Source: Microbacterium sorbitolivorans (lineage in GTDB: Bacteria > Actinomycetota > Actinomycetes > Actinomycetales > Microbacteriaceae). Taken from it: a stretch of DNA of 64,000 nucleotides. Positions within the stretch are counted from its first letter, which is position 1, and every line of letters starts with the position of its first letter. Below the pieces are notes generated by a model. That model made no database searches. It saw nothing but the letters and a program-made list of their open reading frames with translations, and was not told the origin of the DNA. A program made the position numbers and the translations under genes. This document shows positions 1 to 7,952 of the stretch, piece after piece. The stretch covers positions 868,001-932,000 of the forward strand of contig NZ_KZ848473.1 in NCBI RefSeq assembly GCF_003327285.1, written 5' to 3'.

Positions 1-278
1 ACTCGGGCTGCGACATCATCACGCTCACGCAGTACCTGCGCCCGTCGCCCCGCCACATGCCGGTCGCGCGCTGGGTCAAGCCCGACGAGTTCGTCGAGTT
101 CAAGAAGCTTGCGGAGGAGATCGGCTTCCTCGGCGTGCTTGCGGGCCCGCTCGTGCGCTCGTCGTACCGCGCGGGCCGACTGTGGGCGAAGTCGATGCGA
201 GAAAAGGGCCGCGAGATCCCCGCGCACCTGCAGCACATCGGCGCGGACGAGCCTGCGGAGTTCGCCCAAGCGGTGTAA
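1..278 (+). CDS. lipA: Lipoyl synthase, C-terminal part (cut by window start)
   Basis: This is the last 91 codons of a radical-SAM lipoyl synthase, which inserts two sulfur atoms into octanoyl groups on lipoyl domains in the cytosol. The reading frame starts at base 3. The visible C-terminal family signature includes [15 protein letters not shown], then WVKPDEF, and the near-invariant [10 protein letters not shown] block near the end. The iron-sulfur cluster motifs lie upstream of the window and cannot be checked. The tail after the RSSY block is about 35 residues. The next gene starts 66 bases downstream and is unrelated, so this is probably the end of a lip operon. Confidence 0.95.
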   Translation, partial: SGCDIITLTQYLRPSPRHMPVARWVKPDEFVEFKKLAEEIGFLGVLAGPLVRSSYRAGRLWAKSMREKGREIPAHLQHIGADEPAEFAQAV

Positions 279-300
279 AGCGCGGATAGACTGAACGATG

Positions 301-315
301 GTCCATATTCTGGAC
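301..315. promoter_or_regulatory. Small inverted repeat upstream of ABC operon
   Basis: GTCCA and TGGAC form a perfect 5-bp inverted repeat with a 5-base loop, 30 bases before the start of the binding-protein gene. The arms extend outward as GATG and CATC if one bulged base is allowed. It is suitably placed for an operator of the importer operon, but it is short and no regulator gene is adjacent, so the call is tentative. Confidence 0.3.
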
Positions 316-344
316 ATCGTCTAATTCACCGTTGAGGGGATGTC

Positions 345-1994
345 ATGCCTCTGTTCCGTCGCGCCCTGCCGACACTCGCGCTCGCTTCCGTTGCCCTGCT
401 CGCCGCGGGCTGTTCCGCGTCGGATGGCGGCACCGATTCGAGCGCCTCGTCGGCGCCCACCCAGGCCACGGAGGGCGGCACGCTCGTCTACGCGACGGGT
501 TACGGCGAACCGAGCTGCCTCGACCCGCACGTCGGCGGTTACTGGTCGCAGGCGCTGCTCGCGACGCAGGTGCTCGAGCCCCTCTTCGGCCGCTCGGCCG
601 ACGGCGAGATCGTGCCCTGGCTCGCCGAGTCGGGCACCGTCAGCGACGACGGCCTGAGCTGGGACATCGTGCTGAAGGACGGCATCACCTTCACCGACGG
701 CACGCCGTTCAACGCGGAGGCCGTGAAGGTCAACATCGAGCACATGCAGGATCCGGAGACGGGTTCGTCGACCGGCCGGATCGCCGTCAAGGAGGTCGAG
801 AGCGTCGACATCGACGACGACACGCACCTCACGCTCAACCTGTCGAGCCCGAAGTCGGCGCTGCTCGAGGTGCTGAGCCAGCACTGGGCCGCCATGGAGT
901 CGCCCGCCGGCCTCGAGCGCGGCAAGGACGAGAACTGCCTCGCCCCCATCGGCACCGGCCCGTTCGTCTACGGCGAGTGGACGCCGCAGGAGTCGATCAT
1001 GCTGACGCGCAACGACGACTACGTGACCACGGCGCCCGAGGCCGACCACGACGGCGCCGCCTACCTCGACGCGATCGAATGGCGCTTTATCCCCGACGCC
1101 GCGACCCGCCAGGCCGCGCTCGTCTCGGGCGAGGTGCAGATGGTCGACAGCCCGCTGCCGACCGACATCGTCTCGGCCGAGGCCCAGGGCATCACCCACA
1201 TCAACGCGCCCCGCGCGGCCGCGTCGAACCGCGTCGAGCTCAACATGACGCAGGCGCCCTTCGACGACATCCGCGTGCGCGAGGCGTTCGTGCGCTCGGC
1301 CGACCCGACGCCCGGAATCGAGACCCTCTTCGCCGGCACCGCCGAGCGCTCCTACTCGGTGCTCTCGAGCGTCGAGCCCTTCGCCTACTCCGACGAGTCG
1401 CTCTTCACGACCGACGTCGACCGCGCGAACGAGCTGCTCGACGAGGCCGGCTGGGTCATGGGCGACGACGGCATCCGCGAGAAGGACGGCGAGAAGCTCA
1501 CGGTGCGCTTCCCCGTCGCGAGCAACCAGTCGACGCAGGCCGAGCAGTCGCTGTTCGAGCAGATCCAGGCCAACACCGCCAAGGTAGGTTTCGACGTGCA
1601 GCTCAACGTGACCGACCTGTGGGGCTGGTACGGCAACCTCTTCGCGTTCGACTACGAGGCCGTCTCGGCGCCGTACACGACCGTTGGCCCCGACGTGCTG
1701 CGCATCACGTACCACTCCGATAGCCGCACGCCCGAGCCCTCCGGCTACTTCGCAAACCTCTCGGGCCTCAACGACCCCGAGGTCGACGAGCTGCTCGAGA
1801 AGGCGCTCGCGACGACCGACAACGACGAGCGCCGCGAGCTGTACACCGACGCGCAGAAGCTCATCCTCGCCTCGTACGCCGCCATGCCGATCTACGACGA
1901 GCAGAACCACTACCTGACGAAGGGCGTCGACGGCGTCGTGCCGATCGCGACGATCAACACGCCGACCCTCATCAACGCCTCCCTCACGCAGTGA
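345..1994 (+). CDS. ABC transporter substrate-binding lipoprotein (family 5, DppA/OppA-like)
   Basis: The 549-residue protein is an extracytoplasmic solute-binding protein of family 5, anchored as a lipoprotein. It has a basic N-terminus, a hydrophobic stretch and a lipobox LLAAGC with the lipid-bearing cysteine at about residue 23, followed by a Ser/Thr/Gly-rich linker. The core begins near residue 45 (GGTLVYATGYGEP) and includes the usual EPLFGRSADGEIVPWLAES region of peptide-binding proteins. The ATG at 345 was chosen because GAGGGG lies 7 bases upstream. It overlaps the first permease by 4 bases (GTGA), so the operon is translationally coupled. Family 5 members bind peptides, opines, nickel complexes or sugars; the ligand cannot be read from the sequence. 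Confidence 0.9.
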   Translation: MPLFRRALPTLALASVALLAAGCSASDGGTDSSASSAPTQATEGGTLVYATGYGEPSCLDPHVGGYWSQALLATQVLEPLFGRSADGEIVPWLAESGTVSDDGLSWDIVLKDGITFTDGTPFNAEAVKVNIEHMQDPETGSSTGRIAVKEVESVDIDDDTHLTLNLSSPKSALLEVLSQHWAAMESPAGLERGKDENCLAPIGTGPFVYGEWTPQESIMLTRNDDYVTTAPEADHDGAAYLDAIEWRFIPDAATRQAALVSGEVQMVDSPLPTDIVSAEAQGITHINAPRAAASNRVELNMTQAPFDDIRVREAFVRSADPTPGIETLFAGTAERSYSVLSSVEPFAYSDESLFTTDVDRANELLDEAGWVMGDDGIREKDGEKLTVRFPVASNQSTQAEQSLFEQIQANTAKVGFDVQLNVTDLWGWYGNLFAFDYEAVSAPYTTVGPDVLRITYHSDSRTPEPSGYFANLSGLNDPEVDELLEKALATTDNDERRELYTDAQKLILASYAAMPIYDEQNHYLTKGVDGVVPIATINTPTLINASLTQ

Positions 1995-2980
1995 CCTCTC
2001 CCGCTGGCGTCGCACGATGGATCGCGGCGAAGATCGGATCCGCGATTCTCGTGGTCTGGCTCGTCGCGACCGTCGTGTTCTTCGCCATGCGGATGACCGG
2101 CGATCCCCTGCAGGCGGTGCTCGGCGGGCCTGGCTCGCAGGCCAGCGCCGAGGCCGTGCAGGCCGCCGTCACGCAGTACGGCTTCGATAAGCCGCTCTTC
2201 GTGCAATACCTGTTGCAGCTACGCGACATCGCGACGCTCGACTTTGGTGACTCGTTCGCGAAGCACCGCCCCGTCGCCGAGCTCATCGGCGAGCAGATCG
2301 GATCCACGACCCTGCTCGCCGTGCTCGCGCTCGCGGCCGCCTGGATCCTCGCACTCGTGGGCGCGCTGCTCCAGGCGGTCGTGCGGGGGCGCGCCGGACG
2401 CGTCGTGTCGGCCGTCGTGCGCGGCATGGAGATCGTCGCGAGCGTCGCGCCGCAGTTCTGGCTCGGCGCCGTCATGATCATGCTCTTCGCCTCCACCTTG
2501 CGGTGGCTGCCCGCGACGAGCGCGGGCAACGACCCGGCGTCGCTCGTCATGCCCGTCGTCACGCTCGCGGTGCCGATCGCGGGCTTCCTCTCGCAGGTCT
2601 CGCGCGACGCCCTCGACGACGCCGACGCGGCGCCATTCGCGACGACCGCCCGCGCGCGAGGCGCGGGCGAGCCGCGCGTGCTCATCCGGCACACGCTGCG
2701 CCACGCGATCCTGCCCGCGATCTCGCTCTCAGGTTGGGCGTTCGGTGGCCTGCTCTCCGGCGCGCTCGTCGTCGAGGTGCTCTTCGCCCGTCCCGGCCTC
2801 GGCCGGTTGTTGCAGGACGCGGCGCTCGGCCGCGACGTGCCCGTCATGGTCGGCGCCATCGTGATGGTCGCGCTGATCTACGTCGTCGTGATGATCGCGA
2901 CCGACGCCCTCGAGCTCGTCGCGGATCCGCGGCTGAAGCGCCGCAGGCGTTCCTCCCCGATCGTGGCGGTGGGATCGTGA
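1991..2980 (+). CDS. ABC transporter permease, DppB/OppB type
   Basis: The 329-residue inner permease has about six hydrophobic segments and the DppB layout: an N-terminal membrane helix, a periplasmic loop (GDPLQAVLGGPGSQASAEAVQ), then the conserved permease core. The cytoplasmic EAA-type loop is visible near residues 215-235 (TTARARGAGEPRVLIRHTLR). The GTG start overlaps the stop of the binding protein in GTGA. The gene in turn overlaps the next permease by 4 bases. It should form the membrane channel together with the downstream DppC-type subunit. Confidence 0.9.
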   Translation: MTSPAGVARWIAAKIGSAILVVWLVATVVFFAMRMTGDPLQAVLGGPGSQASAEAVQAAVTQYGFDKPLFVQYLLQLRDIATLDFGDSFAKHRPVAELIGEQIGSTTLLAVLALAAAWILALVGALLQAVVRGRAGRVVSAVVRGMEIVASVAPQFWLGAVMIMLFASTLRWLPATSAGNDPASLVMPVVTLAVPIAGFLSQVSRDALDDADAAPFATTARARGAGEPRVLIRHTLRHAILPAISLSGWAFGGLLSGALVVEVLFARPGLGRLLQDAALGRDVPVMVGAIVMVALIYVVVMIATDALELVADPRLKRRRRSSPIVAVGS

Positions 2981-3777
2981 GGCGGCTCGGCCTGTCGGGC
3001 GCCGTCTCGCTCGCCGTCGTCGCGCTGATTCTCGTCGCGGTCGCGGCGCCGGGCCTCGTCGCGCCCGCGAGCCCCCTCGAGATCTCGCCCGTCGATGCGT
3101 TCCAGTCACCGAGCCTCTCGCACCTCTTCGGCACCGACGAGTCGGGCCGCGACGTGCTCTCCCGCGTGCTGCACGGCGCGCGGCTCTCGGCCGGAATCGG
3201 GCTCGCCGCGACGGGGATCGGCGTCGGCCTCGGCCTCGTGCTCGGCTTCTGCTCCGGCCTCGGGCCGCGCTTCCTCGACGCCGCGATCACCCGCGTCGTC
3301 GAGGTGCTCTACGCCCTGCCGACGCTCGTCATGGCGCTGCTGTTCGTTGCTGTGATCGGCCCCGGGCCCGGAAGCTCTATCCTCGCGATCGGCCTCGCAA
3401 CGGCGCCCGGTTATGCCCGCATGGTGCGCTCGCGCGTGCGCCAGGTCTCCGGCAGCGACTTCGTCGCCTACGCGCGCCACGAGGGTGTCGGCCCCGTGCG
3501 TGTCTTCGCGCGGCACACCCTGCCCAATACCGTGTGGCCGCTCGCGGCGATGATCACCCTCGGCATCGGCCAGGCGATCGTGTGGGTCTCGGCGCTCAGC
3601 TTCCTCGGCCTCGGGGCCTCGCCGCCGAGCCCCGAGTGGGGATCCATGCTCAACGCCGGCCGCGTTTACCTCCTCAACGCCCCCTGGATGACGCTCTTCC
3701 CCGGTCTCGCGATCGTCGTCACCGCCACGGCCCTGACGGTGCTCGGGCGCCGCATGTCGAAGGGATCCGCCGCATGA
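2977..3777 (+). CDS. ABC transporter permease, DppC/OppC type
   Basis: This 266-residue permease pairs with the upstream DppB-type subunit. The GTG at 2977 overlaps the previous stop; the open frame runs further upstream but that part is a shadow of the first permease. The DppC family signature HLFGTDESGRDVLSRVLHGAR lies near residues 47-67, and the EAA loop (YARHEGVGPVRVFARHTLPN) lies near 165-185. The C-terminal region contains the typical SFLGLGASPPSPEWGSML segment. It ends with an ATGA overlap with the ATPase gene. Confidence 0.9.
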   Translation: MRRLGLSGAVSLAVVALILVAVAAPGLVAPASPLEISPVDAFQSPSLSHLFGTDESGRDVLSRVLHGARLSAGIGLAATGIGVGLGLVLGFCSGLGPRFLDAAITRVVEVLYALPTLVMALLFVAVIGPGPGSSILAIGLATAPGYARMVRSRVRQVSGSDFVAYARHEGVGPVRVFARHTLPNTVWPLAAMITLGIGQAIVWVSALSFLGLGASPPSPEWGSMLNAGRVYLLNAPWMTLFPGLAIVVTATALTVLGRRMSKGSAA

Positions 3778-5240
3778 GCGCGCTCCTGACCGTCTCGAAC
3801 CTCAGCGTCGATCTGCCCGGCGCGGGCCGCGTCGTCGACGGCGTCTCGCTGGACGTGCGGCCCGGCGAGGTGCTCAGCATCGTCGGCGAATCGGGCGCCG
3901 GGAAGTCGGTGCTCGCGCGCTCACTCCTCGGGCTCACGCAGCGCGACGGCCGCGTCGCGGCCGACGCCCTCGAGTTCGACGGTCGCGACATGCGCCGGGC
4001 CGGCCAGCGCGCCTGGCGCGGGCTCCGCGGATCCGAAATCGGGCTCGTCCTGCAGGACGCGCTGCAGTCGCTCGACCCGCTACGCACCGTCTCGGCCGAG
4101 GTGGGCGAGACGCTGCAGATCCAGCGCGTGCCGCGGCGCGAGCGCCGGCCGCGCGTCGTCGAGGCGCTCGGCCGCGCGGGCCTGCCGGATGGATCCGCCC
4201 TGCTCCCCCGGCGCTCCGGCGAACTCTCCGGCGGCATGCGGCAGCGCGTGCTCATCGCCTCGGCGATCGTCGGCGGCGCGCGCCTCATCATCGCCGACGA
4301 GCCGACGACGGCGCTCGACGCGACCGTCGCGGCGCGGATCCTCGACCTCCTCCGCGAACTCGCCGCCGGCGGCGCCGCCGTGATCTTTATCACGCACGAC
4401 CTCGCCGCCGTCCGTCGCACCGCCGACCGCGTCGCGGTCATGGAGGGCGGCCGCCTCATCGAGCAGGGCGATGCCGCCGCGGTGCTCGGGTCGCCGGCAC
4501 ACCCGACGACGCGCGCGCTGCTTGCCGCGATCCCGCACGGGGCGAAGCCCACGGCTCACTCCCCCGGCGACGCCCTCATCACCGCTCGCGGCCTCGTGCG
4601 CCGATACGCATCGACGACCGCCGTCGACGGAGCCGACGTCGACGTGCACGCGGGCGAGACGGTCGGCGTCGTCGGCGAATCCGGATCCGGAAAATCGACC
4701 CTCGCGCGGCTCCTTATTGGCGCCGAGCGCGCCGACGCAGGATCCGTCGAGCGCTCCGCGAACCGGGTTCGGCTCGTGCCGCAGGATCCGCTGGGCTCGT
4801 TCGACCCCCGGCACACCGTGCGGAAGATTCTCTCGCTCTCGCGCCGCGAGGGCGGGGCCACTCCCGAAGAGCTCATGGAACGCGTCGGGCTCGACGCGGG
4901 GCTCCTCGCGCGCCGGCCCGCCAGGCTCTCGGGCGGACAGCGCCAGCGCGTCGCGATCGCCCGCGCGCTCGCGGCTCGCCCCGACGTGCTCGTGTGCGAC
5001 GAGCCCGTCTCCGCGCTCGACGTGACGACGCAGGCCGGCATCCTCGACCTGCTGCTCGATCTGCAGCGGCGCGACGGCCTCGCGATGGTGTTCATCTCGC
5101 ACGACCTGGCCGTCGTGCGACAGGTCAGCGACCGCGTGCTCGTCATGAAGAACGGCCGCGTCGTCGAAACGGGCCCCACGGAGCGCGTCTACGCGGACCC
5201 GCAGGATCCGTTCACGCGCGAGCTCATCGCGGCGGGGTGA
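3774..5240 (+). CDS. Fused double ATPase subunit of peptide/metallophore ABC importer (DppD-DppF type)
   Basis: The 488-residue protein carries two complete ABC ATPase domains, fusing the DppD and DppF roles in one chain. The first domain has Walker A GESGAGKS near residue 37, the signature LSGGMRQR and Walker B IIADEPTTALD. The second has Walker A GESGSGKS near residue 300, LSGGQRQR and Walker B VLVCDEPVSALD. Each has a switch histidine (ITHDLA, ISHDLA). The ATG at 3774 overlaps the DppC stop. The second domain has a shortened region between Walker A and signature, as in many compact actinobacterial fusions. It energises import of the unknown ligand of the operon. Its stop abuts the stop of the convergent gene with no gap. 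Confidence 0.92.
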   Translation: MSALLTVSNLSVDLPGAGRVVDGVSLDVRPGEVLSIVGESGAGKSVLARSLLGLTQRDGRVAADALEFDGRDMRRAGQRAWRGLRGSEIGLVLQDALQSLDPLRTVSAEVGETLQIQRVPRRERRPRVVEALGRAGLPDGSALLPRRSGELSGGMRQRVLIASAIVGGARLIIADEPTTALDATVAARILDLLRELAAGGAAVIFITHDLAAVRRTADRVAVMEGGRLIEQGDAAAVLGSPAHPTTRALLAAIPHGAKPTAHSPGDALITARGLVRRYASTTAVDGADVDVHAGETVGVVGESGSGKSTLARLLIGAERADAGSVERSANRVRLVPQDPLGSFDPRHTVRKILSLSRREGGATPEELMERVGLDAGLLARRPARLSGGQRQRVAIARALAARPDVLVCDEPVSALDVTTQAGILDLLLDLQRRDGLAMVFISHDLAVVRQVSDRVLVMKNGRVVETGPTERVYADPQDPFTRELIAAG

Positions 5241-5741
5241 TTACTTCTCGTTCGTCACCGACAGGACCACGCCCTGTGCGGAGATGTTGACGAAGAGCAC
5301 GTCATCGTTTTCGTCGGCGTCGAAGGTGTACTCGAGCACCGCGAAGCCCTCCTCCGTGCCGTGTTCGTCGGCGAGGATCGTCATGCTCATCAGCTCCATG
5401 GAGCGGATGACGTCGACGGGGGCGTCGCCCGAGACGTCGATGAGGTAATCGTCGATGTCGTCGCCGTAGCGCTCGGTCATGTCGAGCACGTACTCGGTCA
5501 CGTCGCTCGCCCTGTTGTCGACCTCGCGCAACATGAAGTCGCGCGCGCGACGATCGAGGATCTCGAGCCCCACGATCAGCGAGGCCGCCGAGTCGAGCGC
5601 CGCCTGGGTGATGTCTTCCTCGTCTGGCGCCGTCAGGTCGACCGTGACGCGCATGTCGCCGAGGTCGACGTTCTCGCTCCAGAAGATCGCGCCGTCGGGA
5701 CCGGACTCGAGCAGTCCGAAGTAGTCGTGTTCGATCGCCAT
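5241..5741 (-). CDS. Small acidic protein, DUF2004-like
   Basis: This is a 166-residue, very acidic soluble protein with no signal peptide or membrane helix, starting MAIEHDYFGLLESGPDG. The N-terminal section (YFGLLESGPDGAIFWSENVDLGD) resembles the DUF2004 family as I recall it, whose function is unknown. A TTG at 5753 could extend it by four codons; the ATG at 5741 is preferred. It is convergent with the ABC operon, with the two stop codons back to back, and lies 49 bases downstream of ftsY on the same strand. No catalytic motif is visible. Confidence 0.6.
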   Translation of the reverse strand: MAIEHDYFGLLESGPDGAIFWSENVDLGDMRVTVDLTAPDEEDITQAALDSAASLIVGLEILDRRARDFMLREVDNRASDVTEYVLDMTERYGDDIDDYLIDVSGDAPVDVIRSMELMSMTILADEHGTEEGFAVLEYTFDADENDDVLFVNISAQGVVLSVTNEK

Positions 5742-5790
5742 GCGTCTACTCAATCACGTGTGCCAGCCGAATGGGCCGAAAGAAATCGGA

Positions 5791-6660
5791 TCAGCCGACG
5801 AGGCTGGCCGCGAACGCCGACGGGGTGAAGCCGGAGATGTCGCCGATGCCCTCGCCCTCGCCGATGAGCTTGACGGGGATGCCGGTGCGCTCCTGCACCG
5901 CCAGCACGAAACCGCCCTTCGCGGATCCGTCGAGCTTCGTGATCACGAGGCCCGTCACGCCGGCGTGCTCGAGGAAGGCCTCGGCCTGCATGACGCCGTT
6001 CTGGCCCGTCGTCGCGTCGAGCACGAGCAGCACCTCGCTGATGGGCGCCTGCTTTTCGATGACGCGGCGCACCTTCTCGAGTTCGTCCATGAGGCCGGCC
6101 TTCGTGTGCAGGCGGCCAGCGGTGTCGACGAGCACGATCTCGGTGCCGGTGCGCTTCGCGTACTCGATGGTCTGGTACGCGACCGAGGCCGGATCCTGCC
6201 CCTCGCGCTCGGGGCGCACGATCTGCGCGCCGCCGCGCTCGGCCCACGTCGCGAGCTGCTCGACGGCGGCCGCGCGGAACGTGTCGGCGGCGCCGACGAC
6301 GATCGATCGGCCGTAGCGCTTCAGGAAGTTCGCGAACTTGCCGATCGTGGTCGTCTTGCCGACGCCGTTCACGCCCACGACGAGCACGACGGCGGGGCGC
6401 TCGGTGAGCTTCAGCGTCGAGTCGAACTTCGCGAAGCGGTCTTCGAGCGCCTCGACGAGCATGCGCTTGAGGTCCTTCGGATCCTCGGTCTGGAAGCGCG
6501 CGACCTTCTCGCGCATGTCCTCGATGAGGGCCTCGGCGATGTCGGGGCCGAAGTCGGCCGTGATGAGCGCCGTCTCAAGGTCGTCCCACGTGTTTTCGTC
6601 GATTGTTTCCTTGACGAACATGCCGCGGAGGGCACGACCGAGGGACCACTTTTCTGCCAT
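5791..6660 (-). CDS. ftsY: Signal recognition particle receptor FtsY
   Basis: FtsY is the GTPase receptor that docks SRP-ribosome complexes at the membrane. The 289-residue protein has an N-domain four-helix bundle (residues 1-90) and the NG GTPase: G1 GVNGVGKTTTIGK, DTFRAAA, G3 DTAGR and G4 TKLDG. It lacks the long acidic N-terminal extension of the E. coli protein; a short hydrophobic/basic start (KWSLGRALRGMF) may serve for membrane contact, as in many actinobacteria. The gene lies downstream of smc in the same direction, which matches common actinobacterial order, but two genes intervene here. Confidence 0.96.
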   Translation of the reverse strand: MAEKWSLGRALRGMFVKETIDENTWDDLETALITADFGPDIAEALIEDMREKVARFQTEDPKDLKRMLVEALEDRFAKFDSTLKLTERPAVVLVVGVNGVGKTTTIGKFANFLKRYGRSIVVGAADTFRAAAVEQLATWAERGGAQIVRPEREGQDPASVAYQTIEYAKRTGTEIVLVDTAGRLHTKAGLMDELEKVRRVIEKQAPISEVLLVLDATTGQNGVMQAEAFLEHAGVTGLVITKLDGSAKGGFVLAVQERTGIPVKLIGEGEGIGDISGFTPSAFAASLVG

Positions 6661-6688
6661 GTCCCCAGTCTATCGGGCCGCCCGCCGC

Positions 6689-7885
6689 CTACTGGTCGAG
6701 CACGAATGCGTCGAAGCCCGGAATCGTGAAGCGTAGCTGGCCGCGGCCGGCCGGCTCGATGATTCCCTTGTAGATCAGCGAGCTACGCGCCATGCTGAGG
6801 TCAGTGCTCTCTACCCCGAGGCGCTCGGCGATCGCGGCGCGCGACACGAACTCTCCCTCGGCCTCGGCCATCGCGCGGAGGAAGGCCCGCTCGCTGGTCG
6901 TCGCGATGTTCCAGCGCGTCAGGAACATCGACCGCATCGACTCGGCCACCTGCGGCAGGCTCTGCTCAACGTGCTCGCGCCGAATCACATCGCCCATGCG
7001 GGGCCGCGCGACCTTCCACGTCTCGGCGCCGATGAGCTGCAGTGCCTGCGGGTAGCCGTCGGCGTTGTCGACGCCGAGCGCGACCGCTTCCGGATCCCAC
7101 GTCACGCTCAGCGGGCGCGCCGCCTCCGTGAGTACGGCGGCCGACACGGCGCTGTCGAACTCGGTGAGGACGATCTCGCGGATCCGCTCGCCGAACGTCG
7201 CCGCCTGCGTGAGCGCGGTCTTCGTCTGCGGGAGCCCGGCGCCCAGGACCGCGAGCGGGTACCGCGCGCGGTCGCCGCTCATGTTCTGGATCACGTTGAG
7301 CAGGATCGCGGCGTCGAGCAGCGGCGCCTTCTCGGCGGCGCGCGAGCCCGAGGTGCGGGGCTCGAGCGGGGCGTGCAGCTCGTCGATGACGATGAGCAGG
7401 CCCGCCCCTCCCCGCTCGCGGATCGACGTCGACGCCTCGTGCAGGAAGTCCTCGACGGGGCCGAGCAGCGCGCCCGTCGGCGCCGGATCCTTGTGCGCCG
7501 TGGCGAGCTTCGCCTGCACCTTTGCGATTCCGACGCCGACCTCGAGCGTGAGCGCCTCGAGCTTCGCCTTGCGCCGCCCCTCTGCGCCCATGCCGGCCCG
7601 CCGCATCGAGCGCGAGACCTGGTCGATGACGTCGGTCATGAAGGCCTGGTGCTTGACGCCCGCGACCCAGGCCACGACGAAGCCCTCGCGCTCGGCGTTG
7701 GCGCTGACCTCGCGCAAGAGCGACGTCTTGCCGAGCCCGCGCGGACCCGTCACGATAGTGAGGGGCCCGCCCATATCGCCGAACGCGATCACCCGGGCGA
7801 GCGTGTCGCGCAGCTCCTCCCGCTCGCGCTCGCGGCCGATGAAGACGCGCGGCATGTCGCTCGGGGTGTACGGCGAAGGAAGCAT
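6689..7885 (-). CDS. AAA ATPase with C-terminal winged helix
   Basis: This 398-residue protein looks like an orphan ATPase of the AAA_16/ORC-like kind. Walker A is GPRGLGKTS near residues 47-55, and Walker B is LLIVIDEL near residues 160-168 (acidic residues D, E). A lid helical region follows (ADGYPQALQLIGAETW), and the last 80 residues contain a winged-helix-like part (SERAFLRAMAEAEGEFVSRAAIAERLGVESTDLSMARSSL). Such proteins may act on DNA or as signalling ATPases; no partner gene is adjacent. A near-perfect palindrome directly precedes the start codon, so autoregulation is plausible. It lies between ftsY and an rRNA-type methyltransferase. Confidence 0.75.
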   Translation of the reverse strand: MLPSPYTPSDMPRVFIGREREREELRDTLARVIAFGDMGGPLTIVTGPRGLGKTSLLREVSANAEREGFVVAWVAGVKHQAFMTDVIDQVSRSMRRAGMGAEGRRKAKLEALTLEVGVGIAKVQAKLATAHKDPAPTGALLGPVEDFLHEASTSIRERGGAGLLIVIDELHAPLEPRTSGSRAAEKAPLLDAAILLNVIQNMSGDRARYPLAVLGAGLPQTKTALTQAATFGERIREIVLTEFDSAVSAAVLTEAARPLSVTWDPEAVALGVDNADGYPQALQLIGAETWKVARPRMGDVIRREHVEQSLPQVAESMRSMFLTRWNIATTSERAFLRAMAEAEGEFVSRAAIAERLGVESTDLSMARSSLIYKGIIEPAGRGQLRFTIPGFDAFVLDQ

Positions 7886-7891
7886 GAGGAA

Positions 7892-7936
7892 CCTTATCGT
7901 TCTTTACAATTGGCCGATTTATAAAGAACTATAAGG
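7892..7936 (-). promoter_or_regulatory. Long inverted repeat, likely operator/promoter of AAA ATPase gene
   Basis: Two 15-base arms, CCTTATCGTTCTTTA (7892-7906) and TAAAGAACTATAAGG (7922-7936), match as inverted repeats at 14 of 15 positions with a 15-base spacer. The right arm ends 16 bases before the stop of the methyltransferase gene and the left arm ends 6 bases before the ATPase start. The segment is markedly AT-rich compared with its surroundings and contains -10-like TATAAA and TAAAGA sequences on the minus strand. It most likely combines promoter and operator. Confidence 0.65.
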
Positions 7937-7952
7937 GTGCGGGCGTCGGGCC

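Noticed and set aside
321..2015. Long minus-strand ORF of 564 codons opposite the binding-protein gene
   Set aside because: It is a shadow of the real gene in high-GC DNA: Arg/Val/Gly/Asp-rich composition without domains, and no ribosome site.
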